Source: Jannaschia formosa (GTDB lineage: Bacteria; Pseudomonadota; Alphaproteobacteria; Rhodobacterales; Rhodobacteraceae). From it: DNA of 64,000 bases. Position 1 is the stretch's first letter. The number at the start of each line of letters is the position of its first letter. This document shows positions 53,050 to 62,521 of the stretch, one piece after another. Location: the NCBI RefSeq assembly GCF_003340555.1, contig NZ_QPLJ01000008.1, positions 62,001-126,000 on the forward strand. The letters are read 5' to 3'. Under the pieces are notes generated by a model. The model made no database searches, was not told the origin of the DNA, and saw only the letters and a list, made by a program, of their open reading frames with translations. A program made the translations under genes and the position numbers.

Positions 53050-53101
53050 GGGCTTTGACTGCCCGTTGACGCGCGCCGCGGCAAGGGGTTGAGGTCGGAT
53101 C

Positions 53102-55831
53102 ATGTTTCGTGACCGCATCACCCGCACGCCCTTGCCCTTTGACCGATGCGCTGGGGAGGAGGCCGTCGCGCGGCTGAGCCCCCCGGTGGAAGTCGCGCCG
53201 CTGATCGGGGGCGCGGCCGGGTGCAGCCCCTATCTCGCCGGGCTGATGGCGAAGGAGGCGGACTGGCTGGCGGAGGTCTGGGACCGCGATCCCGCCGCCG
53301 CCTTGGAGGAGACCTGCGCGGAGCTCGCAGCTTTCGACGGCGACCCGAAGGCCGTGCTGCGCCAGGCCAAGCGGCGGATGGCGCTGCTGTGCGGATTGGC
53401 GGAGCTGGGCGGCGTCTGGCCGGTCATGGAGGCGGCCGGGGCCTGGACCCGCTTCGCCGACGTCACGGTCGAGGCCGCGATGGCCTGGGGGCTGGCGCGC
53501 CACGGGCGCGGGTTGGAGGGTCCGAGCGGCGGGCTGGTCGCGATGGCGATGGGCAAGATGGGCGCCGGAGAACTCAACTATTCCAGCGACATCGACCTCG
53601 TGCTGCTGTTCGACGAAAGCCGCTACACGCCAGAGGATTACGGCGAGGTGCGAGCGCGGCTTCTCAAGGCGGCGCGGCTTGCGATGGCGACGCTGTCGGA
53701 CGTGACCGCCGATGGCTACGTCTTCCGCACCGACCTGCGGCTTCGGCCCGATCCCGGATCCACGCCCATCGTGCTGTCGATGGAGGCGGCGGAGCGTTAC
53801 TTCGAGGCCATGGGCCGCACCTGGGAGCGGGCCGCCTGGATCAAGGCGCGGCCGGCGGCGGGCGACATCGCGGCGGGCGAAGCGTTCCTCGACCGGCTTG
53901 CCCCCTTCGTCTGGCGGCGGCATCTCGATTTCGCGGTGGTGCAGGACGCCCATGACATGCGGCTGCGCATCCGCGACCACAAGGGCTATGGCGGCCCGTG
54001 GGAGGTGCCGGGCCATGACGTGAAGCTGGGGCAGGGCGGCATCCGCGAAATCGAGTTCTTCGCCCAGACGCACCAGATCGTCTCGGGCGGGCGCGATCCC
54101 TCGCTTCGGGTGCGCGGCACGCTGGAGGCGCTGGACCGGCTGGTCGCCGCGGGCTGGGTCGAGGCCGAGGAGGCCGCGACGCTGGGCCAGAGCTACTGTG
54201 TCCTGCGGCAGGTCGAGCATCGCGTGCAGATGGTGCAGGACGCGCAGACGCATCGCATCCCGGCCTCGCCCGAGGGGCTGGACCGGCTCGCGCGCTTCAT
54301 GGGGGTGGCGGACACCGCCGCGTTCGTTGCCGATCTGCGCGCGCGGATGGAGGCGGTGGAGGCGATCGTGGAGCCGCGATTCCGGCCTGCCTCTCCGGCG
54401 CCCGCGCCGGACCCGATCCCCGGCGCCGTGGCCGTGACCGACCGGTGGGAGACCTATCCCGCGCTCCGCTCCGCCCGCGCGCGGGAGATCTTCGCGCGGC
54501 TGCGCCCCGCGCTCCTGACCTCGCTGTCCCGCGCGGCACGGCCGGAGGAGGCGCTGGCCGCCTTCGACGACTTTCTCCGCGGCCTGCCGGCGGGGGTGCA
54601 GCTTTTCTCGCTGTTCCAGGCGAACCCCGTGCTGGTCGACCTGATCGCCGATATCTGCACCACCTCGCCAGACCTTGCGCGCCATCTGGCGCGCAATTCG
54701 GGCGTGCTGGATGCGGTGATCGGCGGGGACTTCCTGGCCGACCTGCCGGAGCGGTACGAGGCCCCGCCCGCCGACGAGGATTTCGAGACCAGCCTCGGGC
54801 AGCTGCGGGTCTGGCACCGCGAATCGCATTTCCGAATCGGCGTGCATCTGCTGCGCGGGCTGGCCGGCCCGCAGGAGGCCGGGGCGGCCTACGGTCGGCT
54901 GGCCGAGGCCACGCTCGCCGCCTGCTGGCAGGCCGCCGAGTCCGAGACGGCGCGGCGCTACGGCCAGGTGCCGGGGCTGCGGCTGGCGGGGCTGGGGATG
55001 GGGTCGCTCGGCGTCGGTCGGCTGACGGCGCGGTCTGACCTGGACCTCGTCGTGCTGCATGACGGCGCCGAGGCGGGCGCCGTGTCGGACGGCCGGAGAG
55101 AGCTGGGCGCGGCGCAATGGTCGGCGAAGTTCACCCAGACGCTCATCACGGCGCTGTCGGCGCCGACGGGCGAAGGCCGGCTCTACGAGGTCGACATGCG
55201 GCTGCGCCCGTCCGGGCGGCAGGGGCCGGTGGCGACGGCGCTGTCGGGCTTCCGCACCTATCAGGCCGAGGAGGCGCGCGTCTGGGAGCATATGGCGCTG
55301 ACCCGCGCCCGGGCCGTCGTCGGGGACGCAGCACTTTGCGAGGCGGCGGAGACGGCCCGCTGCGACGTGCTGGCCGGATCGCGGTTCGGCGCGGCCCGCG
55401 TGGTCGAGGAGGTTGGCGAGTTGCGGCGCAGGCTGGCCGAGGCGGGGCGGCGCGGCGAGCGGCTGTCGGTGAAGTCGGGCCCCGGGCGGATGCGAGAGAT
55501 CGAGCTGGTGGGCCAGGCCCATGCCCTGATCGCCGGGGCCGACGCGCGCGCCATGGACGCGCAGCTGGCCCAGCCCGGCTGGCTGACCGAGGGCGAGCGG
55601 CGAAGCCTGTCTCAGGCCTACCGGACCCTGTCGGACACGCAGCAGGTGCTGCGGCTGCTCAGCGCCGAGGAGCCGCCGGGAACGCTCGGCGCCGGGGGCG
55701 AGGCCCTGCTGGCGGAGCGATTGGGCCGGCCCGATGCCGAGGCGGTGGCCGATGCCTGCGACGCCGCCGCCGAAACGGCTCGAATCGCCATCGAGACGGC
55801 GCTTGACCGTGGCGCGGGGCCGGGTAGCTGA
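53102..55831 (+). CDS. glnE: glutamine synthetase adenylyltransferase/adenylyl-removase
   Basis: GlnE switches glutamine synthetase off and on by adding or removing AMP in response to PII. At 909 residues it is near the family's 940-980. The N-terminal deadenylylase nucleotidyltransferase motif is MGKMGAGELNYSSDIDLVLL (near residue 157). The C-terminal adenylylase copy is GMGSLGVGRLTARSDLDLVV (near residue 635), each followed by a helical PII-responsive domain (e.g. GIREIEFFAQTHQIV, GRMREIELVGQAHAL). It is divergent from ybaK, with a small conserved gene 20 bp downstream. Confidence 0.94.
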   Translation: MFRDRITRTPLPFDRCAGEEAVARLSPPVEVAPLIGGAAGCSPYLAGLMAKEADWLAEVWDRDPAAALEETCAELAAFDGDPKAVLRQAKRRMALLCGLAELGGVWPVMEAAGAWTRFADVTVEAAMAWGLARHGRGLEGPSGGLVAMAMGKMGAGELNYSSDIDLVLLFDESRYTPEDYGEVRARLLKAARLAMATLSDVTADGYVFRTDLRLRPDPGSTPIVLSMEAAERYFEAMGRTWERAAWIKARPAAGDIAAGEAFLDRLAPFVWRRHLDFAVVQDAHDMRLRIRDHKGYGGPWEVPGHDVKLGQGGIREIEFFAQTHQIVSGGRDPSLRVRGTLEALDRLVAAGWVEAEEAATLGQSYCVLRQVEHRVQMVQDAQTHRIPASPEGLDRLARFMGVADTAAFVADLRARMEAVEAIVEPRFRPASPAPAPDPIPGAVAVTDRWETYPALRSARAREIFARLRPALLTSLSRAARPEEALAAFDDFLRGLPAGVQLFSLFQANPVLVDLIADICTTSPDLARHLARNSGVLDAVIGGDFLADLPERYEAPPADEDFETSLGQLRVWHRESHFRIGVHLLRGLAGPQEAGAAYGRLAEATLAACWQAAESETARRYGQVPGLRLAGLGMGSLGVGRLTARSDLDLVVLHDGAEAGAVSDGRRELGAAQWSAKFTQTLITALSAPTGEGRLYEVDMRLRPSGRQGPVATALSGFRTYQAEEARVWEHMALTRARAVVGDAALCEAAETARCDVLAGSRFGAARVVEEVGELRRRLAEAGRRGERLSVKSGPGRMREIELVGQAHALIAGADARAMDAQLAQPGWLTEGERRSLSQAYRTLSDTQQVLRLLSAEEPPGTLGAGGEALLAERLGRPDAEAVADACDAAAETARIAIETALDRGAGPGS

Positions 55832-55851
55832 GGCGCAGCATGGAGGATGCG

Positions 55852-56118
55852 ATGGCATCGAAACCGGGGCAGGGGCCGGACGACCCCAAGGGGCTGATCC
55901 ACGAGGCCTATCGCATCGAGGGCATCACCGAGCCGGAATGCCGCTCGATCTTCCTCGACTGGGCGCTGAGCCTGCCGGGCGAGACCTCCGAGGCGATCCC
56001 CCGCCTGCTGGCGATGCACGGCGCGCCGGACCATCCGATGAGCCGGGTCCTGCGCGACGGGCTCGAGGCGCCCGCGCGGAAGGGCCGCCGGGGCGGCCGG
56101 TCGGCGCGGGTGACCTGA
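55852..56118 (+). CDS. conserved small protein of unknown function
   Basis: The ATG at 55852 is preferred over one 12 bases upstream because GGAGG (55842-55846) lies directly before it. This gives 88 residues. The core LIHEAYRIEGITEPECRSIF, then LDWALSLP, is a compact helical segment. The tail is basic (ARKGRRGGRSARV). It has no signal or membrane segment. Its position 20 bp after glnE on the same strand suggests cotranscription. I recall similar short proteins in Rhodobacterales but no function. It is convergent with the GlxA-type regulator gene. Confidence 0.7.
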   Translation: MASKPGQGPDDPKGLIHEAYRIEGITEPECRSIFLDWALSLPGETSEAIPRLLAMHGAPDHPMSRVLRDGLEAPARKGRRGGRSARVT

Positions 56119-56122
56119 CCGC

Positions 56123-57127
56123 TCAGGCCGCAGGGCCGGCCTTGGCGCCGCGCTCCCGATAGGGCGTCGTGCCGTATTGCGCACGGTAGCATTTCGAGAA
56201 ATGCGAGGGCGAGGTGAAGCCGCAGGCCAGCGCCACGTTGATGATCGTCATGTCGGTCTGCATCAGAAGGTTGCGCGCCTTCCCCAGCCGAAGCTCCATG
56301 TAGTAGCGCTTGGGCGAGCGGTTCAGGTAGCGCCGGAACAGCCGCTCCAGCTGCCGGGTCGACATGCCGACATCGGCGGCGAGGCTGGCGGGGCTGACCG
56401 GGTCCTCGATGTTCTGCTCCATCTCGCGGATGACCTGGCTCAGGCGCGGGTGGCGCACGCCGATGCGGGTCGGGATCGACAGGCGCTGCGTGTCCTGGTC
56501 GGTGCGGATCGAGCTGTAGATCATCTGGTCGGCGACCAGCGAGGCCAGCTCCTCCCCGTGGTCGCGGGCGATGAGGTGCAGCATCAGGTCGACCTCGGCG
56601 GTGCCGCCTGCCGTGCTCAGCCGCTTGCCGTCCACGGTGAAGACCGATTTCGTCAGCTCGATCTCGGGGAATTCCTCGGCGAAGCTGTCATGGTTCTCCC
56701 AGTGGATGGTCGCACGCTTGCCATCGAGCAGCCCGGCCGCCGCCAGCGTCCAGGACGCGGTGCAAAGGCCCCCGATGGTGATGCCGCGCCGCGCCTCGCG
56801 CCGCAGCCAGGCCAGGACCCGTTTGGTGGACGCCTCGGCCACGTCGATGCCGCCCACGACCAGCAGCGTGTCGTCGCGCCCGATCTCCTGCAGGTCGCGG
56901 TCGGTGACGAAGCTGGTTCCGGCCGAGCAGGTGACGGTGCCGCCGCCCTCGCCCACCAGTTCCCAGGAATAGAGCTTCGCGCCCGACATCCGGTTGGCGA
57001 TCCGCAGCGCGTCGATGGCGCTGGCCAGGCACATCAGCGTGAACCCGTCGAGCAGCAGGAAGACGTAATGCGATGTCCGCCCCTCGGGCGCCGCCGTGAC
57101 CGCTCCGGTCTGCCGCTGGCTGGTCAT
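56123..57127 (-). CDS. GlxA-family transcriptional regulator (DJ-1/PfpI-like plus AraC)
   Basis: This 334-residue protein has an N-terminal class I amidotransferase-like sensing domain (YVFLLLDGFTLMCLASAIDA; a Cys in GGLCTASWTLAAAGL). The C-terminal AraC helix-turn-helix pair begins near residue 230 (SPASLAADVGMSTRQLERLF and INVALACGFTSPSHFSKCYR). The layout is that of GbdR, the regulator of glycine betaine and choline catabolism in Pseudomonas, but many paralogs exist and no betaine genes adjoin it. It is divergent from the DAHP synthase gene, 138 bp between starts. A 12-bp palindrome, GCCAGCGCTGGC (57196-57207), lies between and is not significant alone. Confidence 0.88.
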   Translation of the reverse strand: MTSQRQTGAVTAAPEGRTSHYVFLLLDGFTLMCLASAIDALRIANRMSGAKLYSWELVGEGGGTVTCSAGTSFVTDRDLQEIGRDDTLLVVGGIDVAEASTKRVLAWLRREARRGITIGGLCTASWTLAAAGLLDGKRATIHWENHDSFAEEFPEIELTKSVFTVDGKRLSTAGGTAEVDLMLHLIARDHGEELASLVADQMIYSSIRTDQDTQRLSIPTRIGVRHPRLSQVIREMEQNIEDPVSPASLAADVGMSTRQLERLFRRYLNRSPKRYYMELRLGKARNLLMQTDMTIINVALACGFTSPSHFSKCYRAQYGTTPYRERGAKAGPAA

Positions 57128-57265
57128 CGCCTGCCTCCCAAATCACCGGAACCGGCAAATCCCATCCGCGGGCCGGGATCAAGACAATGATGCGCGCCAG
57201 CGCTGGCCCCGAGCGGCGGAATCGGCTAGGCGGGCATTCCGTGACCGGACCGGAGGAACTTGAGG

Positions 57266-58630
57266 ATGGCGTGGTCTAAGAGCGACTGGAGAGCGAAACC
57301 GCGGGTGCAGATGCCCGACTATACCGACGCCGAGGCCCTGGCGGCGGTCGAGACGCGGCTGCGCCGGTATCCTCCGCTGGTCTTCGCCGGCGAGTCCCGC
57401 ACGCTGAAATCCGAGCTGGCCGCCGCGGGCCGCGGCGAGGCCTTCCTGCTGCAGGGCGGCGATTGCGCTGAGAGCTTCGCCGAATTCTCCGCCGACACGA
57501 TCCGCGACACGTTCAAGGTCATGCTGCAGATGGCCATGGTGCTGACCTACGGCGCCAAGGTGCCCGTCGTGAAGGTCGGGCGCATGGCGGGGCAGTTCGC
57601 CAAGCCGCGCTCCGCCCCGACCGAGGTGGTCGACGGGGTCGAGCTGCCGTCCTACCGGGGCGACATCATCAACGACCTGCCCTTCACGCCCGAGGCGCGC
57701 ATCCCCAACGCCGCCAAGATGCTGGAGGCCTATACTCAGGCCGCCGCGACGCTGAACCTGCTGCGCGCCTTCTCGAAGGGCGGTTTCGCCGACATGCACC
57801 GCGTCCATTCCTGGACGCTGGGTTTCACCGAGGGCGAGCGCGCCGCGCAATATCGCGACATCGCGACCCGCATCCAGGATACACTCGACTTCATGGCGGC
57901 GGCGGGCATCACCGTCGACACCAACCACGAGATGGCGACGGTCGATTTCTACACCTCGCACGAGGCGCTGCTGCTAGAATACGAGGAAGCGCTCTGCCGT
58001 CAGGACTCGCTGACCGGCCAGTGGCTCGCCGGCTCGGGCCACATGATCTGGATCGGCGACCGCACGCGGCAGCCGGACGGTGCGCATGTGGAGTTCTGCA
58101 AGGGCGTGCTGAATCCGATCGGGCTGAAATGCGGGCCGTCGATGACCTCGGACGACCTGAAGGCGCTGATGACGGCGCTGAACCCGAAGAACGAGATGGG
58201 CCGCCTGACCCTGATCGCGCGCTTCGGCGCGGGCAAGGTGCAGCAGAACCTGCCGCGCCTGATCCGGACGGTGCAGGAGGCGGGGGCCAATGTCGTCTGG
58301 AGCTGCGATCCGATGCACGGCAACACGATCAAGTCGGCCTCGGGCTACAAGACCCGCCCCTTCGAGAGCGTGCTGGCCGAGGTGCGGGAGTTCTTCGCCG
58401 TCCATCGCGACCACGGCACGATCCCGGGCGGGGTGCATTTCGAGATGACCGGCCAGGACGTGACCGAATGCACCGGCGGCGTGCGGGACGTGACCGACGA
58501 GGACCTGTCGGACCGCTACCACACCGCTTGCGACCCGCGGCTCAACGCCTCGCAGGCGCTGGAGCTGGCCTTCCTCGTCGCCGAAGAGCTGTCGTCGCTG
58601 CGTCAGGACCGGGCGCGCGCCGCCTCCTGA
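57266..58630 (+). CDS. aroG: 3-deoxy-7-phosphoheptulonate synthase, class II
   Basis: This enzyme performs the first step of the shikimate pathway, condensing PEP and erythrose 4-phosphate. The start at 57266 ([20 protein letters not shown]) follows CGGAGGAACTTG and gives 454 residues, the plant-like class II size. Metal and substrate residues appear in [62 protein letters not shown] and [15 protein letters not shown]. It feeds Trp synthesis, whose genes lie at 17.7-20.1 kb. A good intrinsic terminator follows the stop. Confidence 0.96.
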   Translation: MAWSKSDWRAKPRVQMPDYTDAEALAAVETRLRRYPPLVFAGESRTLKSELAAAGRGEAFLLQGGDCAESFAEFSADTIRDTFKVMLQMAMVLTYGAKVPVVKVGRMAGQFAKPRSAPTEVVDGVELPSYRGDIINDLPFTPEARIPNAAKMLEAYTQAAATLNLLRAFSKGGFADMHRVHSWTLGFTEGERAAQYRDIATRIQDTLDFMAAAGITVDTNHEMATVDFYTSHEALLLEYEEALCRQDSLTGQWLAGSGHMIWIGDRTRQPDGAHVEFCKGVLNPIGLKCGPSMTSDDLKALMTALNPKNEMGRLTLIARFGAGKVQQNLPRLIRTVQEAGANVVWSCDPMHGNTIKSASGYKTRPFESVLAEVREFFAVHRDHGTIPGGVHFEMTGQDVTECTGGVRDVTDEDLSDRYHTACDPRLNASQALELAFLVAEELSSLRQDRARAAS

Positions 58631-58636
58631 CCAGAC

Positions 58637-58672
58637 GGCCGGGCGCGCCCTGCGCCCGGCCCCCTTCTATTT
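58637..58672 (+). terminator. intrinsic terminator of the DAHP synthase gene
   Basis: GGCCGGGCGC, a 5-base loop and GCGCCCGGCC form a perfect 10-bp stem, followed by CCCTTCTATTT. It overlaps the last codons of the convergent PAS gene and probably stops plus-strand transcription there. Confidence 0.75.
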
Positions 58673-59341
58673 GACGACCCGCAGATAGGGTTTCGGGCGC
58701 GGGGCGTAACCGGTCCGCGGCTCCGCCAACTCCATCGGCAGCCCGGCGCGGCGCTCGGGCCTGTCCCTCTCCTGCAGCGCGGGATGGCGCCGCAACGGGC
58801 TCAGCCGGTTGCGCAGGATGGTGAAGCGATGCGGCGGCTCGGGATCGACGCGGTCGAGCGCGAGGCAGGTCAGCGCCTTGCTCACCTCGCCGTTGAGGTC
58901 CTGCAACGGCAGGACCAGCAGGCGGGCATGGGTCGGCCCACGCCGGGTCAGGCTGACCAGGTCCATCTCGAGTGTCGCCGGCAGCTCGAACACCCGCTCG
59001 ACCAGCGAGGCGGCGCGCTTGCGCTCGGCGATCTCGAAGAAGGCGCGGATCGGCAGGCCGCGGACCTCCATCCCCATCAGCCCGTTCATGACCCGGCCGC
59101 CCAGCCGCACCCGGACGGTGCCGGGGCGGATGCGGTCGAGGATCATCGAATGGCCCAGCGTCAGCGACATCGCCCGCGGGTCCAGCTCGTCCCGGCGCGG
59201 CAGGTTGCGGCCGGCGCGAAGCGAGGACCAGTAGCGCCAGGCCTCCTCCAGCAGTGGCGAGTGCCGCTCCATCCGGCGGCCGGTCAGGTCGTGCAGCTCG
59301 GCGGCGGGGGGGAGGTCCCTGTCTTCGGTCGCTTCGGTCAT
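58667..59341 (-). CDS. single PAS-domain protein (PAS_5-like)
   Basis: This 224-residue protein has a PAS-like domain at about residues 25-165 (HSPLLEEAWRYWSSLRAGRN near the start; GHSMILDRIRPGTVRVRLGG; VRGLPIRAFF). A basic tail follows and ends PYLRVVK. It has no kinase, GGDEF or membrane segment. It fits the PAS_5/DUF1488-like group common in Rhodobacterales. A perfect CtrA box lies 124 bp upstream, with a 25-bp palindrome between box and gene. The single-domain PAS protein MopJ of Caulobacter is CtrA-controlled and feeds back on CtrA, a suggestive parallel. Orthology is not shown. Confidence 0.78.
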   Translation of the reverse strand: MTEATEDRDLPPAAELHDLTGRRMERHSPLLEEAWRYWSSLRAGRNLPRRDELDPRAMSLTLGHSMILDRIRPGTVRVRLGGRVMNGLMGMEVRGLPIRAFFEIAERKRAASLVERVFELPATLEMDLVSLTRRGPTHARLLVLPLQDLNGEVSKALTCLALDRVDPEPPHRFTILRNRLSPLRRHPALQERDRPERRAGLPMELAEPRTGYAPRPKPYLRVVK

Positions 59342-59401
59342 CCTGTCGTTCCCATCTTGCCGGGCGGTCCGCGTCCCGTCCCGTGCGATCGGAACCCGAG
59401 A

Positions 59402-59426
59402 GACGCGATCTCGCCGAGATCGCGTC
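59402..59426. promoter_or_regulatory. 25-bp perfect palindrome in the PAS gene leader
   Basis: GACGCGATCTCG, one central base, CGAGATCGCGTC: twelve perfect pairs, 61 bp upstream of the PAS start and 38 bp from the CtrA box. If the PAS message starts near the CtrA box, this would fold as a hairpin in its 5' untranslated region. Otherwise it could be an operator. Confidence 0.6.
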
Positions 59427-59464
59427 CGATTTACCCCGGATTGCCGCGAAATGCGCTCAATTCC

Positions 59465-59480
59465 TTAATCTCTGGTTAAC
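59465..59480. promoter_or_regulatory. perfect CtrA box TTAA-N7-TTAAC
   Basis: TTAA, TCTCTGG, TTAAC: an exact match to the CtrA consensus. The second TTAA ends 60 bp before yicC on the plus strand, and the box lies 124 bp before the PAS gene on the minus strand. The spacing to yicC equals that of the other boxes in this window. Confidence 0.75.
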
Positions 59481-59538
59481 GCTGCGGGCGCCGGCCTCGG
59501 CGCTTGCCGGGGCCGGGCGGGGCCGCTAGGCCTGCGCC

Positions 59539-60399
59539 ATGAAGTCTATGACGGGATATGCCGCGCGCGATGCCGAGGGGCGCCGGTGGGAACTGCGCTC
59601 GGTCAATGCGCGGGGGCTGGACCTCCGGCTGCGTCTGCCCGACGCGCCCGCGGGGCTGGAGCCGATGGTGCGCGCCGCCGTCTCGGCGGTCGTCGCGCGG
59701 GGCAACGTGACGCTGTCGCTGCGGCTGGGCGCTGGGGGAACCTCCGGGCCGGTGCTGAACCCCGAGACGCTGGGCCGCGCGGTCGAGGCGATGGCGGCCG
59801 CCGAGGCCGAGGCACAGGCGCGCGGCCTGCCGCTGGCCCCGTCCTCCGCAACAGGGCTTCTGTCCGTGCGCGGAGTCTGGGAGGCCGGGGAGCCCGAGGC
59901 GCCGCCGCCCCTTGACGTGCTGCGGGCCGATCTTGACGTCCTGGTCGCCGAGTTCGACGCCGACCGGGCGCGCGAGGGCGCCGCGCTGCGGGCGCTGCTG
60001 TCGGACCGGATCGACGAGATCGCGCGCCTGCGCGAGGCGGCGCTGGCGCTGGGTCCCGCGCGCGAGGCGCATATCGCCGCCACCTTCCGCAACGCTGCCG
60101 GGCGGTTGGCCGAGGCCGGGATCGCCGACGAGCGCGTCCGGCAGGAAGTGGCCGCGCTGGCCGTCAAGGCCGACATCGCCGAGGAGCTGGACCGCCTCGC
60201 CATCCATGTCGACGCCGCGCGGGCGCTGCTGGCCGCGGAGGGGCCGGTGGGCCGTCGCCTCGACTTCCTGACGCAGGAATTCATGCGCGAGACCAATACG
60301 ATCTGTTCGAAGTCCGGCCTTTCGGAGCTGACCGCCATCGGGCTGGAGCTGAAGTCGACCGTCGACGGCCTGCGCGAGCAGGTCCAGAACGTGGAATGA
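59539..60399 (+). CDS. yicC: YicC-family endoribonuclease
   Basis: YicC is a conserved RNase in E. coli that affects small-RNA turnover. At 286 residues it is full length. The N-terminal signature is [20 protein letters not shown], then [14 protein letters not shown]. The C-terminal DUF1732 domain has [20 protein letters not shown] and the diagnostic [20 protein letters not shown], then KS. It overlaps gmk by ATGA, which is also the usual neighbour. A perfect CtrA box 60 bp upstream could place yicC, gmk and the carbonic anhydrase-like gene under cell-cycle control. Confidence 0.94.
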   Translation: MKSMTGYAARDAEGRRWELRSVNARGLDLRLRLPDAPAGLEPMVRAAVSAVVARGNVTLSLRLGAGGTSGPVLNPETLGRAVEAMAAAEAEAQARGLPLAPSSATGLLSVRGVWEAGEPEAPPPLDVLRADLDVLVAEFDADRAREGAALRALLSDRIDEIARLREAALALGPAREAHIAATFRNAAGRLAEAGIADERVRQEVAALAVKADIAEELDRLAIHVDAARALLAAEGPVGRRLDFLTQEFMRETNTICSKSGLSELTAIGLELKSTVDGLREQVQNVE

Positions 60400-61055
60400 C
60401 CGGCGTGACCCCGATCCGGCGCGGCCTCGCCATCATCCTCTCCAGCCCCTCGGGCGCGGGCAAGTCCACCATGGCGCGCCGCCTGATGGCCTGGGACCCG
60501 ACGCTCAGCTTCTCGGTCTCGGCCACCACGCGGCCCCCGCGGCCGGGCGAGGTCGAGGGGCACGACTATTACTTCGTCACCCGCGAGGCCTTCGGCCAGT
60601 GGATCATGGACGGCGAGATGCTGGAACATGCCGAGGTCTTCGGCAATCATTACGGCAGCCCGCGCGCCCCGGTCGAGGCGGCGCTGTCCGCGGGCCGGGA
60701 CGTGATCTTCGACATCGACTGGCAGGGCACGCAGCAGATCGCGCAATCCTCGATCCGCAGCGACATGGTCTCGATCTTCATCCTCCCGCCCTCCATCGCC
60801 GAGCTGGAGCGGCGGTTGCGCTCGCGCGGGCAGGACGGGGCAGAGGTCATCGCCAAGCGGATGGCCAAGTCCGAGGCCGAGATCAGCCATTGGGCGGAAT
60901 ACGATTACGTCCTGGTCAACGACGACATGGACGCGACCGAGGCACGGCTGCGCACGTTGCTGCAGGCCGAACGGCTCAAGCGCATCCGCCAGCCCTGGCT
61001 GACCGGGTTCGTGAACCGTCTGTCCGAGGAATTTCGCGAAAGGGAGAGCACATGA
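60396..61055 (+). CDS. gmk: guanylate kinase
   Basis: Gmk phosphorylates GMP to GDP, downstream of GuaA in purine metabolism. At 219 residues it is full length. The P-loop is [10 protein letters not shown] (near residue 18), the GMP-binding region includes [20 protein letters not shown] and [12 protein letters not shown], and [10 protein letters not shown] is Walker B-like. The start overlaps yicC (ATGA) and the stop overlaps the gamma-carbonic-anhydrase-like start (ATGA). Confidence 0.97.
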   Translation: MTGVTPIRRGLAIILSSPSGAGKSTMARRLMAWDPTLSFSVSATTRPPRPGEVEGHDYYFVTREAFGQWIMDGEMLEHAEVFGNHYGSPRAPVEAALSAGRDVIFDIDWQGTQQIAQSSIRSDMVSIFILPPSIAELERRLRSRGQDGAEVIAKRMAKSEAEISHWAEYDYVLVNDDMDATEARLRTLLQAERLKRIRQPWLTGFVNRLSEEFREREST

Positions 61056-61570
61056 TCTATGCGTTGGACGGGCTCGCGCCCGAACTGGCCGAGGGCGCCT
61101 GGGTCGCGCCCGACGCCAACGTGATCGGCGCCTGTACCCTGATGGAGGACGCGAATGTCTGGTTCGGCGCCACGCTGCGGGGAGACAACGAACGGATCAC
61201 GGTCGGGCGCGGCTCCAACGTGCAGGAGGCTTGCGTTCTGCATACCGACCCGGGCTTTCCGCTGACCATCGGGGCCGATTGCACGATCGGGCACAAGGCG
61301 ATCCTGCATGGCTGCACCGTCGAGGACGGGTCTCTGGTCGGCATGGGGGCGACGGTGCTGAACGGCGCCGTGATCGGCGCCGGCTCGCTGATCGGGGCGG
61401 GGGCGCTGGTGACCGAAGGCAAGGTGATCCCGCCCGGGTCGCTGGTGATGGGTGCGCCGGGCAAGGTCGTGCGGGAGCTGGACGAGGCCGCCCGCGCCGG
61501 GCTGCTGCACTCGGCGCGGCACTATGTGGCCAACGCCGCACGCTTCCGCGCGGGTCTGCGCGCGGTCTGA
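61052..61570 (+). CDS. gamma carbonic anhydrase-like hexapeptide-repeat protein
   Basis: This 172-residue protein has left-handed beta-helix hexapeptide repeats (residues 12-140). Three zinc-binding histidines are probable: His in ACVLHTDPG, His in [10 protein letters not shown] and His in ILHGCTVED. This is the gamma-CA/YrdA layout, and activity as a carbonic anhydrase is not certain for this subgroup. It overlaps gmk. Between its stop and the convergent chpT end is a short inverted repeat, GCCATTC-G-GAATGGC (61614-61628). Confidence 0.88.
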   Translation: MIYALDGLAPELAEGAWVAPDANVIGACTLMEDANVWFGATLRGDNERITVGRGSNVQEACVLHTDPGFPLTIGADCTIGHKAILHGCTVEDGSLVGMGATVLNGAVIGAGSLIGAGALVTEGKVIPPGSLVMGAPGKVVRELDEAARAGLLHSARHYVANAARFRAGLRAV

Positions 61571-61653
61571 TCCCGGAGGGCTGCCGTTCTGAAGGAGGGC
61601 GGCTGGAACGGCTGCCATTCGGAATGGCTGCCGACGGGCCGGGCCCAAGCGGC

Positions 61654-62289
61654 TCAGACCAGCAGGCTCAGATGGCTGTCATCTGCGCTGACCGAGATCG
61701 GGCGCCGCATCGCCCGGCAGTCGCGCGCGAGGATGCCGAACTGCACCTCCGAGCCCTTCAGGTCGGACGGGATCGCCGCGCGGCCGAGACCATGCCAGAG
61801 CGCTGCGTCGATCTTCAGCCGGTCGGCATCGACATGGAACACCCAGGCATTCGGATTTCGCGTCACCTCGACCGTCGCGCCCCAGGGGATCGCCACCTCG
61901 ATGCAGAGCAGGGCAAGGCAGGCGAGCCGGATCTCGGCGCGGGGCCGGTCCTCGGTGTCGCGCCAGAGCACCCTGGTGCGGCTGTCGCGATACATCGCCG
62001 CGATCACGCCCCGAACCTCCCGCTCGGAGACGGGCTTCGCCCCGGGGGCCGCGCCGAAGGCCAGCCGGAAGAACGCGATCCGCGCCAGAGCGGCGTCCAG
62101 CGACTGTCGGATCAGCGCCATCTCGTCGCCCCCCGATCCGCCCGAGGCTTCCAGCAATTCCAGGCCGTTATGGATCGCACCCATCGGGCTGACGAGGTCG
62201 TGGCACAGTCGGGAGCCGAGCAGCGCCACGAGATCGGGCTCGCCCGCGGCGTCCTTCGCCTTATCGTTCACGGAGAGAACGTCGCTCAT
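61654..62289 (-). CDS. chpT: histidine phosphotransferase ChpT
   Basis: ChpT relays phosphate from CckA to CtrA and CpdR. The ATG at 62289 gives 211 residues (MSDVLSVNDKAKDAAGEPDL). The dimerisation helix carries the phospho-acceptor His30 in LLGSRLCHDLVSPMGAIHNG, the family signature. The C-terminal half resembles a degenerate histidine-kinase ATPase fold that no longer binds ATP. Its start codon lies only 12 bp from the divergent DUF3553 start, so its promoter must lie inside or beyond that gene. A TCAA-N7-TTAAC box (read on the minus strand) is found past it. Confidence 0.92.
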   Translation of the reverse strand: MSDVLSVNDKAKDAAGEPDLVALLGSRLCHDLVSPMGAIHNGLELLEASGGSGGDEMALIRQSLDAALARIAFFRLAFGAAPGAKPVSEREVRGVIAAMYRDSRTRVLWRDTEDRPRAEIRLACLALLCIEVAIPWGATVEVTRNPNAWVFHVDADRLKIDAALWHGLGRAAIPSDLKGSEVQFGILARDCRAMRRPISVSADDSHLSLLV

Positions 62290-62301
62290 CGGAGACACCT
62301 C

Positions 62302-62484
62302 ATGTCGCAGGACCTCAATGCGTTGCTGGAGCCCGGGATGCTCGTCCGGCATTCCGGCGCCCCGGACTGGGGCATCGGACAGGTCCAGTCCGTGATCGGC
62401 AGCCGGATCACGGTCAATTTCCAGGAGGCCGGCAAGCAGGTCATCGACGGATCGCGGGTCCTCTTGCTGCCGGTCTTCGAGTGA
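62302..62484 (+). CDS. DUF3553 small protein
   Basis: This 60-residue protein (MSQDLNALLEPGMLVRHSGA) is all domain: a Tudor/SH3-like beta fold with DWGIGQVQSVIGSRITVNFQ, then EAGKQVI. DUF3553 also occurs as the C-terminal piece of some UvrD/PcrA helicases, where it may bind RNA polymerase. The free-standing form is common in Alphaproteobacteria and unstudied. The ribosome site GGAGACACC is shared, on opposite strands, with that of chpT. Its promoter must lie within chpT. Confidence 0.85.
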   Translation: MSQDLNALLEPGMLVRHSGAPDWGIGQVQSVIGSRITVNFQEAGKQVIDGSRVLLLPVFE

Positions 62485-62506
62485 GGCCACCTTGCCGGTG
62501 GAATGG

Positions 62507-62521
62507 TTAACGAAGGGTTGA
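62507..62521. promoter_or_regulatory. degenerate CtrA box between DUF3553 and olsB
   Basis: TTAA, CGAAGGG, TTGAC on the plus strand (TCAA-N7-TTAAC on the minus): one mismatch. It lies 78 bp before olsB and 218 bp upstream of chpT on the other strand, across DUF3553. Confidence 0.4.

Noticed and set aside
52970-55858. 962-codon open frame antisense to glnE
   Set aside because: Same reason: the plus strand shows both GlnE nucleotidyltransferase motifs, and the antisense product has no recognisable domain.
57196-57207. Palindrome GCCAGCGCTGGC between the GlxA-type and DAHP synthase genes
   Set aside because: A 12-bp GC palindrome is expected many times in 64 kb of GC-rich DNA. No second copy or context supports it.
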